NCBI GenBank assembly: GCA_024681855.1
Contig: JAILAB010000057.1
Coordinates: forward strand, 1-51,740
Origin: Elusimicrobiales bacterium
GTDB lineage: Bacteria > Elusimicrobiota > Elusimicrobia > Elusimicrobiales > UBA9959
Direction of reading: 5' to 3'
Length of the DNA: 51,740 nt
Each line of letters starts with the position of its first letter. The first letter of the stretch is position 1. The position numbers and the translations under genes were made by a program. The notes below the pieces were generated by a model that saw only the letters and a list, made by a program, of their open reading frames with translations, searched no databases and was not told where the DNA came from. Shown here in pieces: positions 16,263 through 25,057 of the stretch.

Positions 16263-17516
16263 TCAGTAATTAGTGAAAAAATCCAAAAGACCTTTTACAA
16301 AACCATCGCAATGGAAAACAGCCGCTAATGCAATGGCTATGCCTCCTATAAGAACGGAAAGCATCATGAACAGCTTTCCGAAATCCTGAAGCTTAAGCAC
16401 GCTTAGGAGCATTGGCTCTTTAGAGAGATATGCCCCGGCTGCGTAAAGCTCTTCGCCTATTAGAGTATAATCGCATGAGGTAAAGAAGAATGGCAGCTGA
16501 GACTCTGAATCAGTTGCGGCAATCTGTATGGCCCCGGCAGAAGCTCCCACTTCAGTGAGAAGCAGGGACTCGGCCAAAAAATAACCCATGAAAAAACAGG
16601 CAGCAGGTTTTTCCCTTTCAATCATGCCATCCAGCGAAGCCGCATAAGAAAACTGGTCAGAGCTAAGGAAGAAATTCGCATCATCGTGATATGAATCAGG
16701 GCGGCCTGCCTCAATATAAGACTGTTTTACAGTTTCCTTGGCCACAGACATGACTATCGGATCATAATGCGGCACTTTTATTATGCTGTCATACTCTGCA
16801 ACTTTCTTTGAAACTTCCCCAAGAATTGAAAGCGAAGCAATAGTGTTAACGCTAGACATGCCGTTTATTCCTGTGGAGTAATATATTGGCTTGCCCATTT
16901 CCGTTGCCCTGCCTATGGCCTCATCTATGGCATCAAGCCCTGCGATGCGGCGTATGAAAAGCCCCTTTTTTTTAGCGCGCGACATTGTCATGAAGAATGC
17001 CGCAGTTATAAGAATTACCATTAAAAGGCCATTAAGGCGGGGGAGATTGAACCAATTGTCATCTGATGAGGCGCATAATATTGCGCTTTCAGCAATAGGC
17101 TTTCCGTCTCTAAAAGCCTTTATCTTGAAGCACAGGACAGTGCCAATGTCAGCATCTCCATCAACGCTTTTTATGGGAATTTTTACTGCATACTCATCTG
17201 AGCCATGACTCCAGGCCCAAAATGGCATGCGCATCTTATCAGCTGTTTTTTCAAAAGCCTTGAATGAGTCCGCAAGCTTCCATTCATTTTCGGAGCTTTC
17301 AGTTTTGGCATATATTTCATAAACCACGCCCTCATCGTCCTCATCAGCAGGCCAGCGCAAAAGAATGTCCCCGCCGCTGTCATAAGGCATATCTTCTGCT
17401 ATTGCATCTTCAATAAGAGGAAGCGCAATGTTAGACTTGCCATTCAAAGCAAATGATAAGCCTGGCCATAAAAAAAGAAAAGAAAAGAAAACTAATAACA
17501 ATTCTGTTTTTTTCAT
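16263..17516 (-). CDS. DUF6754-like membrane protein with extracytoplasmic fibronectin-type domain
   Basis: A signal peptide (residues 1-24, LLLVFFSFLFLWPGLSFA) is followed by a beta-rich region of about 40-150 that looks like a fibronectin type III-like fold (GGDILLRWPADEDDEGVVYEIYAK, VLCFKIKAFRDGKPI). A membrane segment lies near 160-178. A cytoplasmic domain of about 200 residues contains MGKPIYYSTGINGMSSVNTIASL, VPHYDPIVMSVAKETVKQSYIEAGRPD and GASAGAIQIAATDSESQLPFF. A final membrane segment lies near 380-402. From memory it resembles the DUF6754 family, which I cannot verify here. It heads four consecutive membrane genes. Confidence 0.65.
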   Translation of the reverse strand: MKKTELLLVFFSFLFLWPGLSFALNGKSNIALPLIEDAIAEDMPYDSGGDILLRWPADEDDEGVVYEIYAKTESSENEWKLADSFKAFEKTADKMRMPFWAWSHGSDEYAVKIPIKSVDGDADIGTVLCFKIKAFRDGKPIAESAILCASSDDNWFNLPRLNGLLMVILITAAFFMTMSRAKKKGLFIRRIAGLDAIDEAIGRATEMGKPIYYSTGINGMSSVNTIASLSILGEVSKKVAEYDSIIKVPHYDPIVMSVAKETVKQSYIEAGRPDSYHDDANFFLSSDQFSYAASLDGMIEREKPAACFFMGYFLAESLLLTEVGASAGAIQIAATDSESQLPFFFTSCDYTLIGEELYAAGAYLSKEPMLLSVLKLQDFGKLFMMLSVLIGGIAIALAAVFHCDGFVKGLLDFFTNY

Positions 17517-17601
17517 AACATAAAATCAATATAATAAAAAGACGAGGCTGCTGGCAAACCAAAAAATATAAAATCAGGAAATTTACAGTCTGCCGGCAGA
17601 T

Positions 17602-19887
17602 TTACATAAGCCCGGAATGTTCCCTCAGCTCCTCTTCTTTGAGTCTCTCTTCTAAATAATTAGGAATCATGTCTGAACTGCCTTTTTCTGATATTTCCAT
17701 AACAAAAACAGTATTTACAATATTTTTTCTGTACAGCTCATTGCTAAAATGCAGCAAGGAAAGATGCTTATTATAAAAGTTGCGGAAAACTTCCCTTGCA
17801 TGGGGATTCTTAAACTGCCTATAAACTTTATTCCTTATAGCTTCCCCGGGATTAAATATAACATGAGTAAAACCGGAAGCCTTAAGCTTTGCATACATTT
17901 CATCGGCATCAGATGAAGTTTCCGCAAGCCTGGCAAGAGATTCCGTATTAAAGGCAGAGGCTGCTGAAAAAATCCTGCGCAGGAAAAACCCCCTGGAATC
18001 GCCAAGAAAAATTATCTTTGCCTCCGAAGGAAGATTTTCATTTACGTACTTAATAGCTTGGTAAACAGGGAAGGGATAAATATTATGTGAATTTGAAAGA
18101 AAATAATCAGCGCTTACTTTGTTAAATAGCACATAATAGCGGTCCTGGTTTCCTATAAGCGAGAAAAAGATCATAAACATAAAAACGCCTTGCGCCAGGA
18201 AGAGGGCACGCAGCCAGGCAGACAGCTTCGGCTTAGCAATTTCAGCCGCAGTTATGATTATGGAAATTGCAGGCAGTACAGGCAGGAGGAATCTTGACAT
18301 TTCGGAAACTGATGACCAAAGCAGCCAGCTTGCGGCTGAAAAAACAGCCAAAAGAGGAATAACCGGACTTGCTGAAAAAAACATAGGCACAAACGGAAGA
18401 ATCAGGAAAAATAATGGCGGGAAAATATCTCCTCCAGTAACATCTCCTCGCAAAATGCTCCACGGATGCTTAAGCCATGAAATAAAAGAATTCCTTGGAT
18501 GAGTGTCAGCCATAAATGCGGAAATCTGGCTGGAAGAATATCCTTCCGGAATGCCAAATACAGATGTGGCAAAAGGGAAGAAAGGATTGCCGCAGTAAAC
18601 AATATTTTTTATAAGCCATGGGATTACAGGAAGCGCAGCCGGCAATGAAAAAAGAATAAGAGGCTTTAAGGCTAAGCGCAAGTTTTTCCTGAAGAAAAAA
18701 ACAACCATAAGCATAAGGCTTATCACATATAAAAGCGCTGTTGCTTTTACAGCCATGGCACAGCCGGCAAAAAAACCGCTCATGACATAAAAAAACACTG
18801 AGCCGCTGCTTATTTCAAATATGCCAGATGGCCCGGCAGAAATATTGGAACTAATTGTATCAGCATCTATTTTTTCCTTACTGCCCTTGACTTTATGTTT
18901 TGCACATGCCTGAACAGGGAAAAGAGCCCGCAATGCTGCCGCTAAAGCTATGGAGCAATACATTGCGGACATTGTTTCTGTACCAGCATAAAGCAAAGAT
19001 GAACCGCAAATCACAAAAGATAAGAAAAACAATGCAGGCCATACAGAAAACCTTGCAGAAAAATATCTGCACGATATGCCGGTAAAAGACAGTATGGCAA
19101 TCGCCATGGAATAGCAGTTAAAAAGCTTAGGCACTGCTTCAGAATACAGAATGGAAAGTCCAGCTGAAAATATCATTCCATGGAACATGAACAGATTAGA
19201 ATAAAGATTATCAGGAACATTAACAAAACCATGGGAATTTACCCAAAGGTTAGGAATGCCTAAATGATATACAAGGGAATCATAAAATATTTCCGGCGAA
19301 AGGGCAGAAAAAAAGGCAAATGCCGCAAAACAAAGCAGGCAAAAAAAAGCCGTTTTTTCCAAAAAGCCTATGTTTTTCCAAAAAGAGCGGAAATCCGGCT
19401 TAATAAAAGGCATTCTGCGCAATGAGAAATATCCTAAAACCATGCCAGCAGCTGCGAACAGCCATATAGCAGCCGGATAAAGAAGATGCAGGACGGACAA
19501 TGCGAAAACCCAGGAGGAAAGAAACATCATGCCTAAGCCAAAAGAAAAAGAAAGCTTTTCAAGGCAGGAGAAATCTTCTTTGAAAAAAGACAGAGCAAAA
19601 CGCCCGGAGCCATGGCAGGAAGCAGCAAGAATTGCGAAAACAGAAGCTTCAAGCAAATAGCCAGGCAAAACTGAAAAAAATCCGGATCCTATTGAAAGAA
19701 AAAAAGCATTGAAATGATGATAAAAATATGAAAAGGAAGCATTGCTGAATTGCGGGGAAAACAGCCAGGCATACAAAATAAACATGCCCCAGGCTGCCGA
19801 AATGAAAATGAGCAGCGCCGGTTTCTTAACAGCCGGCGCATGCTCCATGGCAGCAGCTGCTGCCAGTTTGTTCTTCTTTTTTGCCAT
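17602..19887 (-). CDS. GT-C-fold membrane glycosyltransferase-like protein
   Basis: The 761-residue protein has a basic N-terminus, then twelve or more hydrophobic segments to about residue 580, and a soluble C-terminal domain of about 180 residues. The first large loop carries SPEIFYDSLVYHLGIPNLW near residue 205, similar to the acidic motif of PMT/ArnT-like GT-C glycosyltransferases that use lipid-phosphate-linked sugars. The C-terminal part (PSEAKIIFLGDSRGFFLRR, GFTHVIFNPGEA) resembles the soluble domain found in such proteins. The transferred sugar and acceptor are unknown. It sits three bases after the KOW-like protein gene and 85 bases before the DUF6754-like gene, so it may be a passenger of the operon. 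Confidence 0.7.
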   Translation of the reverse strand: MAKKKNKLAAAAAMEHAPAVKKPALLIFISAAWGMFILYAWLFSPQFSNASFSYFYHHFNAFFLSIGSGFFSVLPGYLLEASVFAILAASCHGSGRFALSFFKEDFSCLEKLSFSFGLGMMFLSSWVFALSVLHLLYPAAIWLFAAAGMVLGYFSLRRMPFIKPDFRSFWKNIGFLEKTAFFCLLCFAAFAFFSALSPEIFYDSLVYHLGIPNLWVNSHGFVNVPDNLYSNLFMFHGMIFSAGLSILYSEAVPKLFNCYSMAIAILSFTGISCRYFSARFSVWPALFFLSFVICGSSLLYAGTETMSAMYCSIALAAALRALFPVQACAKHKVKGSKEKIDADTISSNISAGPSGIFEISSGSVFFYVMSGFFAGCAMAVKATALLYVISLMLMVVFFFRKNLRLALKPLILFSLPAALPVIPWLIKNIVYCGNPFFPFATSVFGIPEGYSSSQISAFMADTHPRNSFISWLKHPWSILRGDVTGGDIFPPLFFLILPFVPMFFSASPVIPLLAVFSAASWLLWSSVSEMSRFLLPVLPAISIIITAAEIAKPKLSAWLRALFLAQGVFMFMIFFSLIGNQDRYYVLFNKVSADYFLSNSHNIYPFPVYQAIKYVNENLPSEAKIIFLGDSRGFFLRRIFSAASAFNTESLARLAETSSDADEMYAKLKASGFTHVIFNPGEAIRNKVYRQFKNPHAREVFRNFYNKHLSLLHFSNELYRKNIVNTVFVMEISEKGSSDMIPNYLEERLKEEELREHSGLM

Positions 19888-19890
19888 TAA

Positions 19891-21033
19891 TTATTTTTCA
19901 AGAACTTCAATATTAGCGCGGGGGACAACAATCACCTCTCCGTTATCTAGTTCCACTTCCAAGATACGGGCTTTTGATTCGCTGCCTATTACCGTAAGCT
20001 CCGGGGGGAGAGATTTCACCTTTCCCAATATTCCGAAGTATGGCTCGCGGATAATGCGTATCGGATCTCCAGGCTCTATCCAGCCTCTGCCCTGATCACG
20101 CTTCACTTCTGAAATATGCTTAGGCATTCCGGGAATGATAATCTCCGGCCTCATAACGCCAGCACGAATCTGGGTAGCTCCGGAAACAGATGCCTTTTCG
20201 CCCTCCCTGGATTTAAGAAGCTCAAAAGTTCCATGAGCCATGGGAATGGTTCCAAAACCTTCTGTAATTATAAGGGTAATGCCTATTTTTTCTGTCCCCG
20301 TGACAGCAACGCCGATGTCATAACCTAACAGAAGGCGCAAATCTCTGTCATCTATTCCGCCTACCACTAAAGCATGCACACCCTTTTCAATGGCTTTCTT
20401 AATTGTTGCCAAAGATGCGTATTTTCCGCCAATTAGTATCTTTCCTTTATATTCATCCTTGATCTCTTCCGGAAGCAATTCCTTATCAGGCTTATCTGCC
20501 GCCATGGCTATCTCGCCATTAGTTTCGCCTCCAATTCCGAAAATTCCCTGAATAAAGGTTCCTTCGCTTTCCACTGTAACGCCAAAATCAGGAGTAACAT
20601 CAATTATCTTGCCTGTTATATAAGCTTTGATAGGCAAGCGCTTAGGCGGTTCTCTTAAAAGAACCTGTCCTGTTACAGTTGAAATTGATTCCACAGTGCC
20701 CGTAATGCTAGACTCTACAGTGGATTTAAGCAAGTCCTGCAAAAATTTCCATTTAATAATGGGCTTTGTTTCAGCAAGCACTTCTCCCTTCTCTATTTTA
20801 TCGCCTTCTTTCTTAAGCATATATTTTGCAACTTCAGCAGCGCTTATGCCTAGCTTATTAGCAACATTAACTGAATAGACTTTTCCGGGAAGCTCAGTAA
20901 GGGCCACTTCCTCCAAAGCATCCACATTCTGGCCTTTTTCAGCAAGCACCTTGCCTGGGATTGGCAAAAGTCTTTTTTTAGTAATAACAGTGCATGGCAT
21001 TACTTTAAGTCCGGGGGTATATGCATGAGCCAT
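19891..21033 (-). CDS. Protein with barrel-sandwich-like and KOW-like segments, GlmL-associated
   Basis: The 380-residue protein has no membrane segment or signal peptide. Its N-terminal part (LLPIPGKVLAEKGQNVDALE; KLGISAAEVAKYMLKKEGDKIEKGEVLAE) has the spacing of lipoyl/barrel-sandwich hybrid motifs, as in RnfC-like or fusion proteins, but no modified-lysine motif. A middle part has GKILIGGKYASLATIKKAIEKGVHALVVGGI and LLGYDIGVAVTGTEKIGITLIITEGFG. A KOW-like segment WIEPGDPIRIIREPYFGILGKV lies near 325-345. An AAGGAGAAAA site precedes the ATG. It lies between the GlmL-like ATPase and the membrane genes and may connect the two; this is inference. Confidence 0.65.
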   Translation of the reverse strand: MAHAYTPGLKVMPCTVITKKRLLPIPGKVLAEKGQNVDALEEVALTELPGKVYSVNVANKLGISAAEVAKYMLKKEGDKIEKGEVLAETKPIIKWKFLQDLLKSTVESSITGTVESISTVTGQVLLREPPKRLPIKAYITGKIIDVTPDFGVTVESEGTFIQGIFGIGGETNGEIAMAADKPDKELLPEEIKDEYKGKILIGGKYASLATIKKAIEKGVHALVVGGIDDRDLRLLLGYDIGVAVTGTEKIGITLIITEGFGTIPMAHGTFELLKSREGEKASVSGATQIRAGVMRPEIIIPGMPKHISEVKRDQGRGWIEPGDPIRIIREPYFGILGKVKSLPPELTVIGSESKARILEVELDNGEVIVVPRANIEVLEK

Positions 21034-21065
21034 AAATTTTTTCTCCTTATTCCTTTGTATCAGGT

Positions 21066-22877
21066 TTAATCATTCATTGCGGCTACAGGATACATGTCAA
21101 GCGCCGAATACCATTTCTTTAACTTAGCTATGCGCTCATCTTTATCCTGAGGCATTGAGAATGGGCGCCCGCGGCCATCAAATACGAGACCGACCACGCC
21201 GCCTTCTATACTCGCTTCTATCTCATGGCCCTTGCCCGCACCCATGTCAAAACCTTTTGCAGGCTTAGCTATTATTTTAGCTTTAGGCACATCAAACGGA
21301 ATGTGAACCATATCGCCAGAAAGCAGCTCTCCTTTCTGTTCCTTGCCATCGGGGGTAACCACAGTCCAGTCCAATATCTTTTCGCCTTCCTTCTTGCAAA
21401 CTCCTTTAGGGGCTATGCAGGTGCCAAGGCGTACCAGGCAGTCATTATAAAATACATCCAGCGCGGCTTTTTCGCTAAGCTGAGAAAGAACTCCAAGATG
21501 AGGCATCATGAAAATTGAGTCAACGGCTATCATTGTAACGCCTTCAGGCTGATATGAATCTATCATCATCTGCATGGACTGCATGCGGCGGGGAGAATGA
21601 GCAAGGATGCCGCCTGAGCCAATAATATAGTTCAGCTTCATTACATCAATCAGGCTTTGGCCGGAAGCCTGCTGGTCAAAAGCGTCAGAAATGGATCTCT
21701 CCTGCTGCACGCCCTTAAGGCCCACTGCGAGAGCCTTATGCTGATCAAATGCCAGCCTTAACGCTTCCCTTGCAGCCGCATGCTCTATCTGAAGATCTTG
21801 TATGGTCTGAGGTATGGTAGTAGGGCGGATCATCTTGTTCTTAAGCCTGTTGCGAAGATCCTGTTCCTCTATTTTTCCGTATGTAAGCCAGCGCAGCAAA
21901 TTAGGCAGGCCGGCTTCCGCCATTACATTTGAAACAGAATAGCTCATGCCCAAATTAGCGCTCACAGTGCGGTTAAAAATTCCATTAAATACGCTAAACA
22001 CGTCGGTGGTTGCTCCGCCTATGTCAACAGCAAGAACATTATAATTATTAGCCTTTGCAAATTTTTCAGTCATGGTGCCTACGGCTGCCGGAGTAGGCAT
22101 AATAGGAGCGCCAACCATCTTCATCAGCTTAGGATAGCCTGGGGCCTGCTGCATAACATGCTCAAGAAAAATGTCATGTATTTTATGCCGCGCCGGCATT
22201 AGGTTCTCCTTTTCCAGGGAAGGCCTTAGATTTTCTGTAATAATAAGGGCAGTGCTTTCTCCAAGAATTTCCTTTATCTTATCCTGAGCCTTATTGTTTC
22301 CGGCATAAATTACTGGCAGCTTATAGGATGCGCCAAGACGAGGCTTCGGGTCAGCGGATTTCAGGAACTGTGCCAGTTCAACGACATGGGTAACCGTGCC
22401 TCCGTCTGTGCCGCCAGAAAGAAGCATCATGTCCGGGCGCAATTGGCGGATTCGCTCGATTTTCTCATGCCCTGCGCGACCGTCATTCGTGGCAAGAACG
22501 TCCATAACTATCGCGCCAGCGCCTAATGCGCAGCGCTGCGCCGATTCTCCGGTCATGGCCTTTACGGCACCGGCAACCATCATCTGAAGACCGCCTCCGG
22601 CAGAAGAAGTTGAAACATATATGTCAGCTCCATTCTTCCCGTCATTGGGAATTATCTTTTCGCCGTCTAGCAGTTTTCTTCCTGAAAGCTCTTCCACTTC
22701 CGTTATGGCGTTCAACACGCCTTTAGTAACATCTTCAAAAGGGGCTTCTACGGTAGTTGGGGCTTCGCCGCGGAAAGTCTGGCGGTATGTGTCGCCTTTT
22801 TTCTCAATGAGAATGGCTTTTGTCGTCGTGCTTCCGCAGTCCGTCGCAATAATCACTTCGAGTTCTTGGTTGGACAT
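21066..22877 (-). CDS. MutL/GlmL-like ASKHA ATPase (glutamate mutase L family)
   Basis: The 603-residue protein has the actin/Hsp70-like ATPase signatures IIATDCGSTTTKAILIEKKG (residues 9-28) and LAVDIGGATTDVFSVFNG near 285. The family block RPDMMLLSGGTDGGTVTHVVELAQF lies near 145, and IYAGNNKAQDKIKEILGE follows. These match MutL/GlmL, the protein encoded with adenosylcobalamin-dependent glutamate mutase and thought to protect or reactivate it. Here the mutase subunits are absent and the protein is longer than I remember for GlmL, with an extra C-terminal region of about 130 residues. It may power a different complex. A GGAGAG site precedes the ATG, which overlaps the upstream gene by 25 bases. 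Confidence 0.82.
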   Translation of the reverse strand: MSNQELEVIIATDCGSTTTKAILIEKKGDTYRQTFRGEAPTTVEAPFEDVTKGVLNAITEVEELSGRKLLDGEKIIPNDGKNGADIYVSTSSAGGGLQMMVAGAVKAMTGESAQRCALGAGAIVMDVLATNDGRAGHEKIERIRQLRPDMMLLSGGTDGGTVTHVVELAQFLKSADPKPRLGASYKLPVIYAGNNKAQDKIKEILGESTALIITENLRPSLEKENLMPARHKIHDIFLEHVMQQAPGYPKLMKMVGAPIMPTPAAVGTMTEKFAKANNYNVLAVDIGGATTDVFSVFNGIFNRTVSANLGMSYSVSNVMAEAGLPNLLRWLTYGKIEEQDLRNRLKNKMIRPTTIPQTIQDLQIEHAAAREALRLAFDQHKALAVGLKGVQQERSISDAFDQQASGQSLIDVMKLNYIIGSGGILAHSPRRMQSMQMMIDSYQPEGVTMIAVDSIFMMPHLGVLSQLSEKAALDVFYNDCLVRLGTCIAPKGVCKKEGEKILDWTVVTPDGKEQKGELLSGDMVHIPFDVPKAKIIAKPAKGFDMGAGKGHEIEASIEGGVVGLVFDGRGRPFSMPQDKDERIAKLKKWYSALDMYPVAAMND

Positions 22878-23173
22878 TTGTTCTCTCCGTTAAGGGATTT
22901 TAAAAAAAAGTCTACAGCCTTCGGGTTTTCCATTAACTCAACGAATTTTTTCGTCTTCTCTGCCCCGAAAACTGTCGTAAGAAAAGGCTGCAGGAATACC
23001 AAAGCCTGCGCGCCAAGCCCGTGAACCGGGCGGGATGCTTCCACTGCCAGCGAAGCTATGTAATCCATCTCTTTCGCTCTGATTTTCTCAACAGCTTTCA
23101 GAATAAGTTCCTTTTCATCAGCCGAAGGTTCAGGATGCTCAGGCATCTTAAAGGCATTGGACCAGAATCCCAT
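22853..23173 (-). CDS. Short conserved-looking protein heading the GlmL-like operon
   Basis: The 106-residue soluble protein begins MGFWSNAFKMPEHPEPSADE and is mostly helical, with KELILKAVEKIRAKEMDYIASLAVEASRPVHGLGAQALVFLQPF and a final VDFFLKSLNG. I do not recognise the family. It is the first gene of the operon and overlaps the GlmL-like start by 25 bases, so its product probably works with that ATPase. There is no Shine-Dalgarno site; a TAAAAT box lies 9 bases before the ATG, consistent with a leaderless transcript. Confidence 0.65.
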   Translation of the reverse strand: MGFWSNAFKMPEHPEPSADEKELILKAVEKIRAKEMDYIASLAVEASRPVHGLGAQALVFLQPFLTTVFGAEKTKKFVELMENPKAVDFFLKSLNGENKCPTKNSK

Positions 23174-23698
23174 AATAAAATTATTTTACTATAAAAATAG
23201 CGTATTCATGCAAGTTTTAAATACAAGCATTACATTTTATGCAATGCAAAAACAAATAGCACAGCATTCATTTGATATTTTGAACAGCTCGTACATATTT
23301 TCGTCCATTTCTTAAGAATAAGAATAGAGATATATTTTTTATTATAAAGATATGTTATCGATAATCATTGATAACAAAAAAACTATGAATCATTTGCCTA
23401 TCGCAAATACGACGATAAACACAGAGCAATCAATAATATTCTTTAACAGTGGCATTAATATAATTACAAGGCTCTTTTAAAGGAAAGTATTTATACAATG
23501 TAATTATAAAGAAGGCAAAGATTACTTCGTCGTCCTGAACTTGTTTCAGAACCTCTTTAAGCAGCAGAGATGCTGAAATAAATTCAGCATGACGGGAGAA
23601 TACTAAAATCAATATTCTTCTTATATATAGCTATTACAAATTTAGTAAAATAAGAATAGTTTAATGCTAAATAAAACTTCTTTGGAGGATTAGAACAG
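23174..23698. other. Non-coding stretch between divergent units
   Basis: The 525-base AT-rich gap contains the upstream region of the GlmL-like operon, an imperfect 22-base palindrome at 23354-23375 (GTTATC and GATAAC as outer arms), one copy of the 157-bp repeat (23468-23624) and the leader of the next plus-strand gene with GGAGG at 23684. No reading frame with protein-like composition and no RNA gene is recognisable. Confidence 0.7.
23468..23624 (+). repeat. 157-bp intergenic repeat, copy A, with double hairpin
   Basis: This copy aligns by eye over its whole length with the reverse complement of 49073-49229. Its core has two hairpins: CTGAA/TTCAG arms around 23535-23550 and ATGCTGAA/TTCAGCAT around 23570-23590. 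CGTC/GACG words at the core ends resemble REP-type palindromic repeats. It encodes no protein. It could be a non-autonomous mobile element or a folded RNA or DNA signal. Confidence 0.8.
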
Positions 23699-24301
23699 AT
23701 GATTAATAATTCCGGCGAAGACAAATTTATGATAATCAAAATCGCAGGAGCGCTGATAATCTTTACTGCGGCAGCCATATTTGCGATAATACAGTTCACT
23801 GGCACAAGCGGCTCAGTCTCAACTGGAGGAGCCTTTGTATCTGGAGAAGCATTCAAGCAAAACTCCGAAAGCTCTAGCACGACAAAGAAGCCAAAGATGA
23901 GGACAGCTTCTAATGCAATGAACAAGAGAGACTCAATAGAGCTGTTCGAAAAGACAAATGAAAGCTATTTCCAAGCTCAGAGGAAACAGGCAGAAGCAGA
24001 GGAAGCAGAAAGAAAAGCAAGGCTAATGGGCAAAAAGACAGCCAATGCTGAAGAAAATGCCTCAGAACAGAAAACATCTAAAACAGCAAAGAAAAAGAAA
24101 ACTAGAACGGAGACAGTTATTCCGAGAATGAAACTTGATAAGGATAATAACGGTAATGGCGGAGCAGCAGAACAGGGACAGCTGCCTGCAGGAATGGACA
24201 TGTCTTCGCTGCAAGGACTCCAGGGGGCAAACGGACAGCCAGACCAGGAACAAATTAACAAGCTGATACAGAATGCTACCCAAAATGCCGGCAAAAAATA
24301 A
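23699..24301 (+). CDS. Membrane-anchored coiled-coil protein of unknown function
   Basis: The 200-residue protein has a short N-terminus, one membrane segment at about 11-32 (MIIKIAGALIIFTAAAIFAIIQF), a Ser/Thr-rich linker, then a highly charged helical region around 75-110 (ESYFQAQRKQAEAEEAERKAR), a lysine-rich stretch, and a Gly/Gln/Asn-rich C-terminus. No family is recognised. The low-complexity composition suggests an envelope linker or scaffold. TTGGAGGA lies about 10 bases before the ATG, and a strong terminator follows, so it is a single-gene unit. Confidence 0.65.
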   Translation: MINNSGEDKFMIIKIAGALIIFTAAAIFAIIQFTGTSGSVSTGGAFVSGEAFKQNSESSSTTKKPKMRTASNAMNKRDSIELFEKTNESYFQAQRKQAEAEEAERKARLMGKKTANAEENASEQKTSKTAKKKKTRTETVIPRMKLDKDNNGNGGAAEQGQLPAGMDMSSLQGLQGANGQPDQEQINKLIQNATQNAGKK

Positions 24302-24331
24302 TAATAGCCTCTAACTGATAACCTAATTATT

Positions 24332-24362
24332 AAAAAGCCATCCTCTATCAGGATGGCTTTTT
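24332..24362. terminator. Rho-independent terminator with 13-bp stem
   Basis: AAAAAGCCATCCT (24332-24344) pairs with AGGATGGCTTTTT (24350-24362) around a 5-base loop. T tracts on both strands suit the convergent genes on either side. Confidence 0.85.
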
Positions 24363-24436
24363 CTTGTTGTCCGAAAATCCCCTGCTAAATCGGGAGGATA
24401 TTTAATTTGCGCTGAAAAGCATCCTGCTATATGCCC

Positions 24437-25009
24437 TTATAAGATTATAAGCTTCTTTCCAAATGAAAGGCCATAAGATTCAGAAGAACCGGCCGGGATC
24501 TCAAGAACATTCCTGCCCCAGTAAGCAACCGAAGGAATTTCAGAATCCGGAGCCCCCTCCTGAACCGACGGGACATCTGAAAAAACCTTTAGCACAACAA
24601 AGTTTTCATCAAGAAAGACAATGTCTAAAGGCAGGAATGTATTTTTCATCCAAAAGCCTTTAACAGAATCATCATTAAATAAGAAAAGCATGCCATGATT
24701 CGCAGGAAGGCTTTTCCTAAACATAAGGCCTTTCCGTCTCTCTTCCGGAGTAACAGCTTTTTCAAGGCATAATATATCCCCGGAAGGTGTTTTCATTTTT
24801 ACCTGACAGCCTTTCTTTCTAACCTTCATATTGATATTCTTATCCACAGATATTTTTTCGCTTACAGCGGATATATTTAAATCTTCCGAAGGAAGCCCGG
24901 TATTTTTCTCCATTACAGAATTATCTTCGTAATGATCGCCATTGCTTTGGCCGCAGCCTGTCATGCATAAAATGCACAAAATAAAAAAAACAAAGCCTGG
25001 AACGTTCAT
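24437..25009 (-). CDS. DUF192 family lipoprotein
   Basis: A lipoprotein signal peptide with lipobox CMTGC (cysteine at about residue 19) leads into a linker of about 50 residues and then a DUF192 domain. Its typical elements are EERRKGLMFRKSLPANHGMLFLF, KGFWMKNTFLPLDIVFLDEN and a C-terminal VLEIPAGSSESYGLSFGKKL. DUF192 proteins are small beta-rich periplasmic proteins with no agreed function. The gene is divergent from dtd. A TATAAT box lies exactly 7 bases before the ATG and there is no Shine-Dalgarno site, so a leaderless mRNA is likely. Confidence 0.87.
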   Translation of the reverse strand: MNVPGFVFFILCILCMTGCGQSNGDHYEDNSVMEKNTGLPSEDLNISAVSEKISVDKNINMKVRKKGCQVKMKTPSGDILCLEKAVTPEERRKGLMFRKSLPANHGMLFLFNDDSVKGFWMKNTFLPLDIVFLDENFVVLKVFSDVPSVQEGAPDSEIPSVAYWGRNVLEIPAGSSESYGLSFGKKLIIL

Positions 25010-25057
25010 AATTTAAATTATACAAACTTACAGCTTTATAACTTGTATAATATACAT
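25010..25057. promoter_or_regulatory. Back-to-back leaderless promoters
   Basis: The 48-base gap carries TATAAT on the plus strand at 25046-25051, 6 bases before the dtd ATG, and TATAAT on the minus strand at 25022-25017, 7 bases before the DUF192 gene ATG. Transcription would start at or next to each initiation codon. No good -35 boxes are visible for either. Confidence 0.7.

Noticed and set aside
17589-17600. Palindrome TCTGCCGGCAGA after the GT-C-like gene as a terminator
   Set aside because: The self-complementary 12-mer leaves no loop and no T tract, so a terminator is not supported.
23354-23375. Imperfect 22-base palindrome as a regulator site
   Set aside because: Only the outer six bases pair well and no other copies are seen; AT-rich DNA produces such matches by chance.
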